From Prostheceraeus crozeri (lineage: Eukaryota > Platyhelminthes > Polycladida > Euryleptidae): a stretch of 64,000 bases of DNA. The stretch is from NCBI GenBank assembly GCA_907163375.1, contig CAJQUW010006864.1, positions 248,001-312,000 on the forward strand. The letters are read 5' to 3'. Numbering within the stretch: position 1 is the stretch's first letter; each line of letters starts with the position of its first letter. Made by a program: the position numbers and the translations under genes. Below are positions 56,104 through 64,000 of the stretch, one piece after another. Under the pieces are notes generated by a model. It was not told the origin of the DNA. It made no database searches and saw nothing but the letters and a program-made list of their open reading frames with translations.

Positions 56104-56586
56104 CTACAAATATGTTGTCTTCCTTCGTTTTGACTTGTTTCCAGTCGCAGTGGAATTTCGTTTGCGCTTTCTTGCTTTCACACGACGTCTAGATTTGGAA
56201 CGTGCTGCTCTAGTCGGCTTTTTACTTTTCCTGCGTCTTTGCTTAGTAACTCGACCGGATCCAACTTAACTTGACTTCCTACGCTTCTTCCGAACTGTAC
56301 GTCTCGTTTTTGTTAAATCATCTAATGCGTCTATGGCAGATTGCTGCGCGCGCATTTTCATAGATTCACCGATATCCTCACCTTGAAGCGCATCAGCTGC
56401 AACATTTGCACCAAAATCTAAAGCCCTGCTTCCAACACGCTTCATGATTGGTACGCCATACTTTTTGAGTGTTGGAAGAACCATACGTCTTAGTGCACCA
56501 AATATGCCTCCTCCAACTTGTCGTCTACCTCCAACAAACACGGGATAACCGCTCTGATATGATGGTCTACTGTAAATGCCTGTCAT
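56104..56586 (-). pseudogene. Basic core-like / minor virion protein, one in-frame stop
   Basis: The frame from ATG 56586 to 56266 (106 residues) begins with Tyr/Gly-rich sequence, then RRQVGGGIFGALRRMVLPTLKKYG, and ends very basic. After TAA (56266-56268) the same frame continues to TAG 56104 with a protamine-like Arg/Lys-rich tail (RRRKSKKPTRAARSKSRRR). The GGGxxG...LPxLKKxG pattern and position before the capsid gene match the small DNA-binding virion protein of Polintons, similar in kind to adenovirus core protein X. The stop may truncate it. Confidence 0.7.
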
Positions 56587-56629
56587 TATGACTATTGAAT
56601 AACTATGGAAGTCACAATAGCGTAAAGCC

Positions 56630-58222
56630 TTATTCTCGTGACCTAATATGTAGGGTCAAAACAGTAACACCACCAGAGAACGGTACTACTTCTCCTGCGT
56701 CATCATGAATTGATATGTCAATTCTATTGATGAAACTTCGGCTGATTGGTAGATACATTGTGTTAAAAAATTCTCGATTGATTAGTTGCTTCCTTACGGA
56801 TGAGAGAGGAAATGTGCGCAGAAGTGGGGCCTTAATGTCGCCAACCCTTGTATATTCAATAATGTTACAATAGACGTATAAGTTACTTATATCACGCTCT
56901 AGTGATGGGGCTGTATCGCCTATTGATGTGCCTTCATAAATAGTTGATTTTGAGAATCCCAATGTGGTCGTTAACACGCTATCCAGCTTGATAAGAGAGT
57001 TCTTCCCTACCTTTAGAATCATGCGTTTCTTATGTGGGTCATAAGAAAAGTGATATTCATCTGCATCAAGGTAATCTACACCAAACTCATCTAACTTTGT
57101 ACACAATTCAGATGGCGTTTTCAAGCTTTCAATGTTCAAATTAACTCTTTTTACAAGTTCACTGGAAGTAGACAATTCATCACCCAATATGTCTTCGCTG
57201 TATACGTGGATATCCCATGAAGCATTTGTTGATGCTTTGAGTTTAGAAGAGGACAATTGAACCTTGAATGTATCATTTAATTCTGTCAACCAAGGTGCGC
57301 TTTCAAGGCCCTTAAACATCCCAATCATTTCAGATCCGAATTCAATAACAGCGGACTCAGACTTTTTCAATGGTGTCTTTTTAGTAAAAACAATAAATTC
57401 TGCCTCCGTTTCAACAGTAAATAAAGTTACTTTCTCTTTCTTATATTCACAAGTCATTAACGTTTCTGGCACTGATTCTTGAAACTTTCTTGCAAAGTCT
57501 TCAACACTTCTAATGACCTCAAATTTATTTTTTACTCGGATGCTCCTTTTTTGTAATGCATACAATGGCACAATTCTACATTGAAAATCAGTGACTTTCC
57601 TCTCCGAATTCCACCCACGTCCATTGTACCAATACCTTGATGAGAAAGTTGTTCTGGAATACCCAAAAGTATGACTCAAATCCTTACCTAATACAAGAAG
57701 AACATGCTTCCCTTCCTTCATCAATTTTGTTGACCCCTTTATGACTGGTTTGTAGAATTTATTCAAAGTCAGCTTGAAGAGATCATTTATTCGTTCAAAC
57801 ATTCTACCGATTTCCTTTTCTGTATCTTGCAAGCTCATTGTGGGAACCTTAGAATCAAAAGTTGACGTTGCAAATGCCTTTTGAATTTTAATCATGTTTT
57901 GGACAGATGGTAAAGATGTTGAAAAAGGATGTAAAGTTAGATGATGAAAAGCCCATGTACCATGTAGACTATTTTGAAATATGCGAAAGCAATCATCCTT
58001 CTCTCGCACTTCTTTATGTAATTCAAAATAGTTGTTCTTTAGCAAACTGATATCGTTGTAATAAGTAATTTCAGTTAGAGCAACTTCATGGGGTCCATGC
58101 AGAGTAATTGGATTAGCGAATTCAACAGAGTATAGAGATGATTTGTTACTTGGGAATATCTTGGGGTTGCTATTGCTTGGAAGAATGATGTTGAAGTTAG
58201 TGGACATGTTAAACTCATACAT
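56630..58222 (-). CDS. Polinton minor capsid (penton-like) protein
   Basis: About 530 residues from ATG 58222 (the frame opens at a GTG, 58234; a second ATG lies at 58207). It starts with beta-rich sequence (SLYSVEFANPITLHGPHEVALTEI), as Polinton minor capsid proteins do, and ends with LYVYCNIIEYTRVGDIKAPLLRTFPL, INRIDISIHDDAGEVVPF and VTVLTLHIR, the conserved C-terminal signature. The family forms the capsid vertices. The frame is intact. It is followed 26 bp on by the integrase gene upstream on the minus strand. Confidence 0.85.
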   Translation of the reverse strand: MYEFNMSTNFNIILPSNSNPKIFPSNKSSLYSVEFANPITLHGPHEVALTEITYYNDISLLKNNYFELHKEVREKDDCFRIFQNSLHGTWAFHHLTLHPFSTSLPSVQNMIKIQKAFATSTFDSKVPTMSLQDTEKEIGRMFERINDLFKLTLNKFYKPVIKGSTKLMKEGKHVLLVLGKDLSHTFGYSRTTFSSRYWYNGRGWNSERKVTDFQCRIVPLYALQKRSIRVKNKFEVIRSVEDFARKFQESVPETLMTCEYKKEKVTLFTVETEAEFIVFTKKTPLKKSESAVIEFGSEMIGMFKGLESAPWLTELNDTFKVQLSSSKLKASTNASWDIHVYSEDILGDELSTSSELVKRVNLNIESLKTPSELCTKLDEFGVDYLDADEYHFSYDPHKKRMILKVGKNSLIKLDSVLTTTLGFSKSTIYEGTSIGDTAPSLERDISNLYVYCNIIEYTRVGDIKAPLLRTFPLSSVRKQLINREFFNTMYLPISRSFINRIDISIHDDAGEVVPFSGGVTVLTLHIRSRE

Positions 58223-58247
58223 GGAAGAAGGCACATGCTATATTAGC

Positions 58248-59336
58248 TTAAAAGTTACGAGTGTCTCCCACCTCCACATTTTGTAGATCCTGGTGCGTTA
58301 TCCAGCTATTGAATGAATCAGGATATCCTTTCCATTTAACTAGATTTTTCCTTTGATTGCCATGACCTTTCCTCCTAATTATTTGGTCAATCATATACAC
58401 CTCTTCACTTCTGTCTACTACTTGCAATTCATAAGAGTAAAATTTTCCTTCAATTGGATTGCCATGGTAATCTATTAATTTATACATGGTGGGACTAAAT
58501 TTTGTATTTACTTCATCCACAAAAAACTCTTCTTCAGTCCAATTAGGTAGATACCCCTTCTCAAATGCAGACTTAACCTTTGAAATCCGAACTCTATCAC
58601 CAACATTAATTTTCTTTTCATTGGAAATGTTTTTCGCTTTCTTATCATACAATCGAAGCCATACATCCATCGCATTATCTGGGATAACATCAACTGGTTT
58701 CATCTGAATGATTCGATGGTAGCTTTCATTGTAATTCTTAACAAATTTCTGCAGCTCACCTACCCAAACATGTGTATTTTTTGCGGTGAAATAGCGCCAT
58801 ATTTTTGTCTTCAGTGTGCGATTGAACCTCTCAACTATGGCAGCTTTATAAGCACTTTTGACACTAAACAATTCCACATTATGACTTTTAAGGAGACTTC
58901 GAACATGAGAGTTTTCGAATTCCTTCCCTTGATCGGTCTGTATTCTTTGCGGAACACGCCCCTCATCGAAAATGCTCTGAAAAGCCGCTTCAACTTCTGG
59001 TCCTCGTTTAGATTTCAGCGCACGTGCCCAAGCATAGCGAGATAAAATATCTATTACGGTTAAGATGTATTTATAGCCATCATTGTACTGTGATATCTGT
59101 TGCATGTCAGCCAAGTCCGCTTGCCATTGACTATCTATATTGTTAACAACATATTTTCTTGTTGGAAACCGCTTTCTCGCATTTTTGTGAAGAGTGTAAG
59201 TCGGTTGACTCCTCAACCACTTCTTGACTTTCTCTATTCCCACACCTGCTGCACGAGCTAGAACCTCCGGACGACTGAAACTTGCGGGATGATTTAAGTC
59301 GTAATAAATCTTTCTGAGTTTCACTGCTGTACTCAT
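58248..59336 (-). CDS. Polinton integrase (DDE) with chromodomain
   Basis: 362 residues from ATG 59336 (the frame is open a further 17 codons upstream without ATG). After an N-terminal helical part the core shows WQADLADMQ (first Asp), IQTDQGKEFEN (second Asp) and AIVERFNRTLKTKIWRYF (Glu). The C-terminus is a chromodomain, EEVYMIDQIIRRKG...NLVKWKGYPDSFNSWI. It inserts the element DNA and may target marked chromatin. The frame is intact and the motifs are complete. Confidence 0.93.
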   Translation of the reverse strand: MSTAVKLRKIYYDLNHPASFSRPEVLARAAGVGIEKVKKWLRSQPTYTLHKNARKRFPTRKYVVNNIDSQWQADLADMQQISQYNDGYKYILTVIDILSRYAWARALKSKRGPEVEAAFQSIFDEGRVPQRIQTDQGKEFENSHVRSLLKSHNVELFSVKSAYKAAIVERFNRTLKTKIWRYFTAKNTHVWVGELQKFVKNYNESYHRIIQMKPVDVIPDNAMDVWLRLYDKKAKNISNEKKINVGDRVRISKVKSAFEKGYLPNWTEEEFFVDEVNTKFSPTMYKLIDYHGNPIEGKFYSYELQVVDRSEEVYMIDQIIRRKGHGNQRKNLVKWKGYPDSFNSWITHQDLQNVEVGDTRNF

Positions 59337-59503
59337 CGTCTTTGTTCTGATTTGCACGCGTATTACTCGCACAGCAACTGCTAACACAATTGATATAAAC
59401 CTCTATGCCCTCTTCTCCTTTACCTTCGAGCGCAGATTTCAAACAACAGCAAAATTTTTGTAACGACATGATATGAGAGAGGTAAGGCTTAATTCATATT
59501 TGC

Positions 59504-59602
59504 TTAATATTTACTATACTCCTTCGCAACACGCATTGAGCGCCTATTAGCTCTTTTTGGTTGCAGATCATCGGGATCATGAAGCTCTCGCTTGACCGCC
59601 AT
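59504..59602 (-). CDS. Possible small basic peptide
   Basis: 32 codons from ATG 59602 to TAA 59504, rich in Arg, Lys and Asp (MAVKRELHDPDDLQPKRANR). It fills the gap between the integrase and the next gene. It could be a small gene or the eroded end of another; nothing else supports it. Confidence 0.3.
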   Translation of the reverse strand: MAVKRELHDPDDLQPKRANRRSMRVAKEYSKY

Positions 59603-59623
59603 CGTGGGTGTTTTACTCTTTGA

Positions 59624-60184
59624 TCAATCTTGTAAGTGACCCTTATCCAATTCATTTACAGTCGGTCCTCCAATAATATTGTGAGGTACATTTTGATCAG
59701 ATAAAATTTTCTGAAAATATGTCCACCCTTGTGGTGCACCTAGTTTTCGCCTTACATCTCTGACAGCATATTGTAGAAGGTCATCCATGTGACTATTTCT
59801 AATAACATCACCAGTTGTTTCATCTATTATCTCCCCTCTCTCATTGAACTTCACATGTGGATCAATGAAGTCAAATAATCGCTCAGCGCGCACACGATAT
59901 GGTCGAGGTGTTGACAAGGTTATGAATCGTCGCAACTTGTCATGAATCTGTCGCCTCTCGTCAATGTTTTCTGCTGCTAACTGCATTCGTCGATAGGGAT
60001 CCTTAATCTTCTGAATTTCCATATCCTTTTGTGTTAGTTCCTTAAGTTGATTCGTAATAGGTTGATCTATATTTTTGACTTCCTGTGCACTTTGTAATGT
60101 AGTCAATTGTACATACTCCTCTTGAGGAATGACTACCATCTTTGAATACGACATGTTTGAAAATAATAAGGCAACAAAGTACAT
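59624..60184 (-). CDS. Conserved Polinton protein of unknown function
   Basis: 186 residues from ATG 60184; a second ATG at 60154 (MSYSKMVVIPQEEYVQL) is the more likely start because related proteins begin there. The middle is helical and charged (KDMEIQKIKDPYRRMQLAAE), followed by LFDFIDPHVKFNERGEII and GWTYFQKIL near the end. Such a protein regularly lies between the ATPase and the integrase in Polintons. A structural role is suspected, not shown. Confidence 0.65.
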   Translation of the reverse strand: MYFVALLFSNMSYSKMVVIPQEEYVQLTTLQSAQEVKNIDQPITNQLKELTQKDMEIQKIKDPYRRMQLAAENIDERRQIHDKLRRFITLSTPRPYRVRAERLFDFIDPHVKFNERGEIIDETTGDVIRNSHMDDLLQYAVRDVRRKLGAPQGWTYFQKILSDQNVPHNIIGGPTVNELDKGHLQD

Positions 60185-60193
60185 TGCTTAAAA

Positions 60194-60829
60194 CTAACTG
60201 TGAACCGAGAAAACTGTCATTGGTTCAGCGGAGTTAGGTATGATATTTGTTCGAAATCGAAGTCGTTCCGGACATTCCTGGGTTAGATCAATAAATAGAT
60301 AACCATGTGGTTTCTTTGTTACATCTTCATATATTTTTGAAAGTACTTTAGGTTGTTGAGGTAATATCTGTCTACTGAGATGATGTATCTGACTGCTATC
60401 TCTTGGATTTTTAAATATTGCCAAATAATGTGTATTCAAACTTCTAGTTCTTTGCTCTTTCCCTCCATCGAAGATGTTTTGGGTGATGTAGATAATAAAA
60501 GCTTCCCTATGATGTGCAGTTTGAATGAACATTTCAGTTACATCCTTTGAAGATTTGCTTTCTCGTAATAGATCATTTAATACTAGTAAGTCACCTGCTT
60601 TGATATCCTCAGTTGATGGCAACCCTTGCTTCACCTCATAACCTTTCTGGCGAAGTGCAGAGTGTAGTTGTGGTTGAAATATTCCATAATACCATTTGAC
60701 TCTCTTAATTTCCTTGTTAAACATTTCATTTCTATATTGTATCAATTCAGTTACAAATGTAGTTTTACCGGACTGACTTGGTCCAGCGACACACATTGTG
60801 CGATCAGTGAATAGACGAAAATCTGTCAT
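60194..60829 (-). CDS. Genome packaging ATPase (FtsK/HerA type)
   Basis: 211 residues. Walker A is GPSQSGKT at 16-23, Walker B is GDLLVLNDL at about 78-86, and IIYITQNIFDGG carries the sensor-like Gln-Asn of packaging ATPases. Its size is normal for Polintons, and it pumps DNA into capsids in related viruses. The frame is intact. It is followed 10 bp on by the next gene. Confidence 0.92.
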   Translation of the reverse strand: MTDFRLFTDRTMCVAGPSQSGKTTFVTELIQYRNEMFNKEIKRVKWYYGIFQPQLHSALRQKGYEVKQGLPSTEDIKAGDLLVLNDLLRESKSSKDVTEMFIQTAHHREAFIIYITQNIFDGGKEQRTRSLNTHYLAIFKNPRDSSQIHHLSRQILPQQPKVLSKIYEDVTKKPHGYLFIDLTQECPERLRFRTNIIPNSAEPMTVFSVHS

Positions 60830-60970
60830 CTGATAATTCCATTAACATTAAACTCATCATCCCGTTAATTTTGCTTAGAACAACAAAACAGACACATGCT
60901 CCAGATCACGTTTATTTACATTCAGAATAGAAACTTTCAAGTTACATTTACAAATTAAAACATTTACAAA

Positions 60971-61705
60971 TTAAAACATTTGTGTTTCCTCATCACAATT
61001 AGGATTATAAAAAGTTTTCAAGTCAGCATCTTGGCGCTTCAACTTCAATTTAGGATTCCCATCTTTAGATTTCCGCCCTCGCTTTTTGCTCTCTTCCTTC
61101 CCATCACTTGAAGCAGTCTTATCAATGTTAATTAAACATTTATCAATTGGTAGTGGTTCATAGACTAGTTGAAGAACCTTCATTTGTAAAGATGCGACTT
61201 TACCAGTCGAACCATGTGAACCAATATGAAGTCCGGTAACGTGCACTAAGGCCATATAGCGACCCCGTTTGAGATCCTCACATTCCATCGCGTTTGTAAA
61301 GAGATCGAATGCTTGAAAATGATCCGATAGTTTTAAAAACAGTGTATCGAATTCCGGCAATTCCTTATAACCAACTCCTTCCTCTAATGCCTTTCTCCAA
61401 TGAGTGGGAGCACTTTCAGGCAGCTCAACACATTCTTTCGCGAAAGAGTCAATAGTTTTAAGAATCACCTGTTGCCATTTTGGAAAAGTCACTCGCATTT
61501 GTCTCATATTGCTATACCCTGATGTAGACATACCATTACTGTGGAAGAATGGAACTTGAAGATAAAAGCCATCATCACCATAATTCAAGGTTTGAAAGTA
61601 GAATGTATTTCCAATCGCTTGCACCTTTCGTGTCGGACGAAGCTTCAAGAGATCTTTCTCAAAAGCGTCACCTTCCTCTCTGATTGTATACATTTTCTGA
61701 GTCAT
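60971..61705 (-). CDS. Unknown Polinton protein with basic C-terminal tail
   Basis: 244 residues from ATG 61705. The first 200 residues look globular (TFYFQTLNYGDDGFYLQVPF, FPKWQQVILKTIDSF, YMALVHVTGLHIG). The tail holds KKRGRKSKDG, a likely nuclear localisation signal with an AT-hook-like GRK. A single-strand or other DNA-binding role in replication is possible but not shown. TATATAAG lies on the minus strand near 61792-61799. Confidence 0.6.
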   Translation of the reverse strand: MTQKMYTIREEGDAFEKDLLKLRPTRKVQAIGNTFYFQTLNYGDDGFYLQVPFFHSNGMSTSGYSNMRQMRVTFPKWQQVILKTIDSFAKECVELPESAPTHWRKALEEGVGYKELPEFDTLFLKLSDHFQAFDLFTNAMECEDLKRGRYMALVHVTGLHIGSHGSTGKVASLQMKVLQLVYEPLPIDKCLINIDKTASSDGKEESKKRGRKSKDGNPKLKLKRQDADLKTFYNPNCDEETQMF

Positions 61706-61791
61706 GTTTCAACAAGTACTAATTCGGAGCTTTCAACCAGCGCAAATGAATTGTCACTTGAAAGTGATAAAATATCATTAAAGCGTCTTCC

Positions 61792-61800
61792 TTATATACA
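61792..61800 (-). promoter_or_regulatory. TATA box of the 61705 gene
   Basis: TATATAAG on the minus strand about 90 bp before ATG 61705. A TGACGTGTCA-like site lies at about 61828-61837. Confidence 0.5.
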
Positions 61801-61856
61801 CCTATATATGACTCATCAATCAAAGTGATGACGTGTCACTTTATGATTCGCTAACC

Positions 61857-62249
61857 TTATATTAACATTGCAGCAGTTTCTGCAATCCTTCCAAGCGGAC
61901 TATTGATTACACCATTAATACTGTTTCCAATATCATTTAACATACTTAGAAACCCACCACCACCGCGCTGAATTAAGTTTCGCCTTTTCTTATCACTACT
62001 CCTTGGATTTGAAAACTTTTTTATGCTATTCAAAGAGCCAGCATTGAACACAGGCTTGTAAATAGGTAGACATTTGTGTATTGCAAAAGCTAAATCACGA
62101 ATGAAATCATCACTTGAATTTTGAATCAATTTACACTTCTTCTTATCATCATGTATCCTGTTTAACTTTCGCAACGCCTTTTTAAACTGACTTGAAGGTT
62201 TGAAGGACCGTTTCGATTGACGAGAAGATGCCTTCCGTTTTACAGACAT
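61857..62249 (-). CDS. Polinton RGGG-motif protein, possible membrane-active minor virion protein
   Basis: 130 residues. A basic N-terminus (KRKASSRQSKRSFK) is followed by DDFIRDLAFAIHKCL, then KKRRNLIQRGGGGFLSML and a hydrophobic C-terminus (LNDIGNSINGVINSPLGRIA). A helix-rich body and an xxLIQRGGGFL motif before a hydrophobic tail are typical of a small protein common in Polintons and adintoviruses. Comparison with adenovirus pVI is only a suggestion. Frame intact. Confidence 0.65.
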   Translation of the reverse strand: MSVKRKASSRQSKRSFKPSSQFKKALRKLNRIHDDKKKCKLIQNSSDDFIRDLAFAIHKCLPIYKPVFNAGSLNSIKKFSNPRSSDKKRRNLIQRGGGGFLSMLNDIGNSINGVINSPLGRIAETAAMLI

Positions 62250-62377
62250 TTTTATTCTAATATGGAAATAGATAATACAATTACAATTTTTGCTTAGTAC
62301 TTACAACATTATATATAAAAGTTTACAAGCATTCACACAGAGTTTGTTGCTGGTACTTATAAAATTACATAAAACAC

Positions 62378-62989
62378 TTAACAAGTTGTAGATGGAAACT
62401 GATATACACTCACATCGGCTAGAGTCTGATTTGTAGCAGTTATGAACTGCTCAATGTCTTTCATTAGATGTTTTGAAATTGGACAGCACATACAGCAGGG
62501 CTTTGAATGGAAAGTCTTTAAAATATTGGCATAGTATGCCCGCAAACTGATTACCTCAGAATGTCCTTGAGCAGCCACATTGATGCTTACTGATGGCGGT
62601 CCACTGAACAAGTCCAGTTTGCATTTGTCACCCTTCTCGTCATAGTAGCTGGAGGTGATAATGTCATGGAGACATGTGTTGAGTTTCCGTTGGATACTGC
62701 TGCACCAACAGCGAGAGTATTCCGGTACAATCTCCGTTTGCGCTAGTGGGCGAAATACTTCATTGAGCCAAAATCTTGCAACTCGTGTAAGAGCGTTGTT
62801 CACGACTCTCATTAACATTCTCTGCACCACAACGTCCTCTCCGCAGCGGAAATACTTCACTATTTCCTCCATCAGATCCACCAAATCCGCTTTATAGCCA
62901 GTTATATTCACGCCAGAATAAAATATATTGCCGGTGAAGAGTTGACTTGGGTAAATTATTGAAATGGGAATGTTGGTAGTGAACGACAT
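62378..62989 (-). CDS. Unknown Polinton protein with C-terminal cysteine cluster
   Basis: 203-207 residues (ATG at 63001 or 62989). Mostly helical-looking (DLVDLMEEIVKYF, VARFWLNEVFRPLA), with a KPCCMCCPISKHL cluster near residue 170. No family recognised. It has its own promoter, TATATAAGG on the minus strand at about 63048-63056. Confidence 0.55.
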   Translation of the reverse strand: MSFTTNIPISIIYPSQLFTGNIFYSGVNITGYKADLVDLMEEIVKYFRCGEDVVVQRMLMRVVNNALTRVARFWLNEVFRPLAQTEIVPEYSRCWCSSIQRKLNTCLHDIITSSYYDEKGDKCKLDLFSGPPSVSINVAAQGHSEVISLRAYYANILKTFHSKPCCMCCPISKHLMKDIEQFITATNQTLADVSVYQFPSTTC

Positions 62990-63047
62990 GCTGATTGACA
63001 TTGTATTAGCCTCAAATTATGCTTGAAATAGAACGGTACAATGTCCT

Positions 63048-63057
63048 CCTTATATAG
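63048..63057 (-). promoter_or_regulatory. TATA box of the 62989/63001 gene
   Basis: CTATATAAGG on the minus strand about 50 bp before ATG 63001. Confidence 0.55.
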
Positions 63058-63111
63058 AAAAGTCAAACAAAGACACAATAGTGACCAATCACAGACCTGC
63101 ATGATGACTCA

Positions 63112-63621
63112 TCATGCACGATATACAGTGACTGTTGAAGATATTTCTTGATCGCAAAGGGGACAAGATGAAGTTTCAAAGGGTACATAACATGTAGAAC
63201 ACATAACGCTATGAGAACATGGCAAAAAGAGAAGGGATCGTTCCTGTTTAAAACATTTAACGCAGTTCCGTTCACATAATAATTTAAATGTCTCTTGTTC
63301 TAATTTCCTTCTGAAGTCACTTTTATTGGGAGAACTTTTTATTAAAACACTGTCAGATGTCTCCTTCTTTCCATATCGTTCCAATTTGATCCTCCTAATT
63401 TCACTATCATTGCAGTGTAGCATGGAGAAATCCTCTATTCACCTACGATCCAAATTGTGATTCATAGCATGCTCATCTAGATCCATTAGTCGATCAACTA
63501 AATCACCAGCGTTGATATTTTCACTGAGATTTGTTACAGTTTCTATGGCTTTGAACGAATATCCAATGTCTCTTGCGACAACCCACGACGTTGGGATACT
63601 AGTCATCATTATGTATGTCAT
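63112..63621 (-). pseudogene. UBA-RING protein (IAP-like C-terminal architecture), one in-frame stop
   Basis: The frame from ATG 63621 encodes a UBA-like three-helix segment (VARDIGYSFKAIETVTNL) and meets TGA at 63439-63441. In the same frame, from ATG 63423, 103 residues end in a C3HC4 RING: CVKC, LPCSHSVMCSTC, CPLC. UBA then RING is the C-terminal layout of inhibitor-of-apoptosis E3 ligases; no BIR domain is present. In a virus-like element it could tag host proteins or block cell death, which is inference. The RING may be made alone from 63423. TATAAATA lies at about 63637-63644. Confidence 0.7.
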
Positions 63622-63636
63622 CAAAAAACTAACTCA

Positions 63637-63644
63637 TATTTATA
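63637..63644 (-). promoter_or_regulatory. TATA box of the UBA-RING gene
   Basis: TATAAATA on the minus strand about 20 bp before ATG 63621, between the gene and the right terminal repeat. Confidence 0.45.
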
Positions 63645-63705
63645 GCATAGTTTGTCTACGTAAAAGGAAAATCAATGTGTCATCTTGATTACAATGGTTT
63701 CAATA

Positions 63706-64000
63706 GTCACAATAGTCGCAATTGAGCAAACCCATTCAAAATCAAACAACGGACGTCTATCGGTACGTACCCAAGTGCTCAGAACCAAACCACACAAGTT
63801 CGATCATAGACGTTCCGAAACACAGTGTACTCAACTGAGTGTACCAAACACATGTACCTATCCAGTAAAACAGATCTCATACAAGTTCCTATTCATAACA
63901 CTGAATTATACATGTACCTATCCATGTGCCTATCGATAACTAAATTATACATGTACCTATCCATGTACCTATCCATGTACCTATTGATAACACTAAATTT
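63706..64000 (-). repeat. Right terminal inverted repeat of the Polinton (cut by window end)
   Basis: Complement of 43290-43584. The last bases of the window (GATAACACTAAATTT) are still inside the repeat, so the true end and target duplication lie outside. Confidence 0.95.

Larger units (their letters stand above)
43290..64000. mobile_element. Maverick/Polinton (adintovirus-like) element, right end cut by the window
   Basis: Inverted ends of about 295 bp (43290-43584 and 63706-64000) enclose the hallmark gene set: protein-primed DNA polymerase B, retrovirus-like integrase, packaging ATPase, adenovirus-type protease, major and minor capsid proteins. Visible length is at least 20.7 kb. The left end may start a little further out, near AGTAGTG at 43246; the right one lies beyond the window. 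Left-half genes mostly point right, right-half genes left, meeting at 54.2-54.3 kb. Several disabling stops suggest an old, endogenous copy. Confidence 0.95.

Noticed and set aside
59143-59469. 108-codon minus-strand frame with several cysteines
   Set aside because: It overlaps the start of the integrase in another frame and shows no conserved motif.
1-64000. CRISPR arrays, bacterial operons or rRNA genes
   Set aside because: No regularly spaced identical repeats with unique spacers and no ribosomal RNA sequence seen; gene structure is eukaryotic.

Overview
The window looks like AT-rich nuclear DNA of an invertebrate animal, probably marine. The evidence is a host gene split by GT-AG introns, Penelope-like retroelements with GIY-YIG domains, pogo/Tigger-type transposons, a TTAGGG-type repeat array and a nearly complete Maverick/Polinton. 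No bacterial-style operons, rRNA genes or CRISPR arrays were seen. The species cannot be fixed from the sequence.

Region 1 (1-7.4 kb) is a cluster of Penelope-like elements (PLEs). The first lies in a perfect inverted repeat (1-1490 against 1525-3014) and is frameshifted between its reverse transcriptase and its GIY-YIG part. The second has an intact 798-residue RT/GIY-YIG frame between 480-bp direct repeats. A hairpin element follows at 7.2-7.4 kb. Each PLE-related unit carries a hammerhead-like hairpin.

Region 2 (7.4-38 kb) holds a conserved host gene, FAM76, on the + strand. Six coding exons (15275 to 34408) join in frame; the first exon was not found. Its introns and flanks hold a Tc1/mariner fragment, a 2.4-kb terminal-inverted-repeat element, a decayed non-LTR retrotransposon, a broken pogo-like transposon (19.87-23.35 kb), a 530-bp inverted repeat pair, a 1-kb pogo-like MITE, tRNA-like fragments and two PLE fragments.

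Region 3 (38-43.2 kb) holds a second pogo-like transposon. Its transposase frame is long, and a PHD-type zinc finger lies on downstream exons. A decayed, unclassified transposon-like gene follows.

Region 4 (43.29-64 kb) is a Maverick/Polinton. Terminal inverted repeats of about 295 bp bound it, and the window ends inside the right one. Genes left of 54.2 kb point mostly right, and those right of it point left. The element carries DNA polymerase B, a TBP-like protein, a protease, a major capsid protein, a basic core-like protein, a penton-like minor capsid protein, a chromodomain integrase, a packaging ATPase and a UBA/RING protein, plus several unknown genes. One of these has seven coding exons joined only by phase-0 introns. 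Several genes have TATA boxes. At least seven in-frame stops, one frameshift and loss of the protease catalytic cysteine show that this copy is inactive or unusually decoded. Its non-coding parts hold a telomere-like array, two GC-rich hairpins and three covarying stem-loops.
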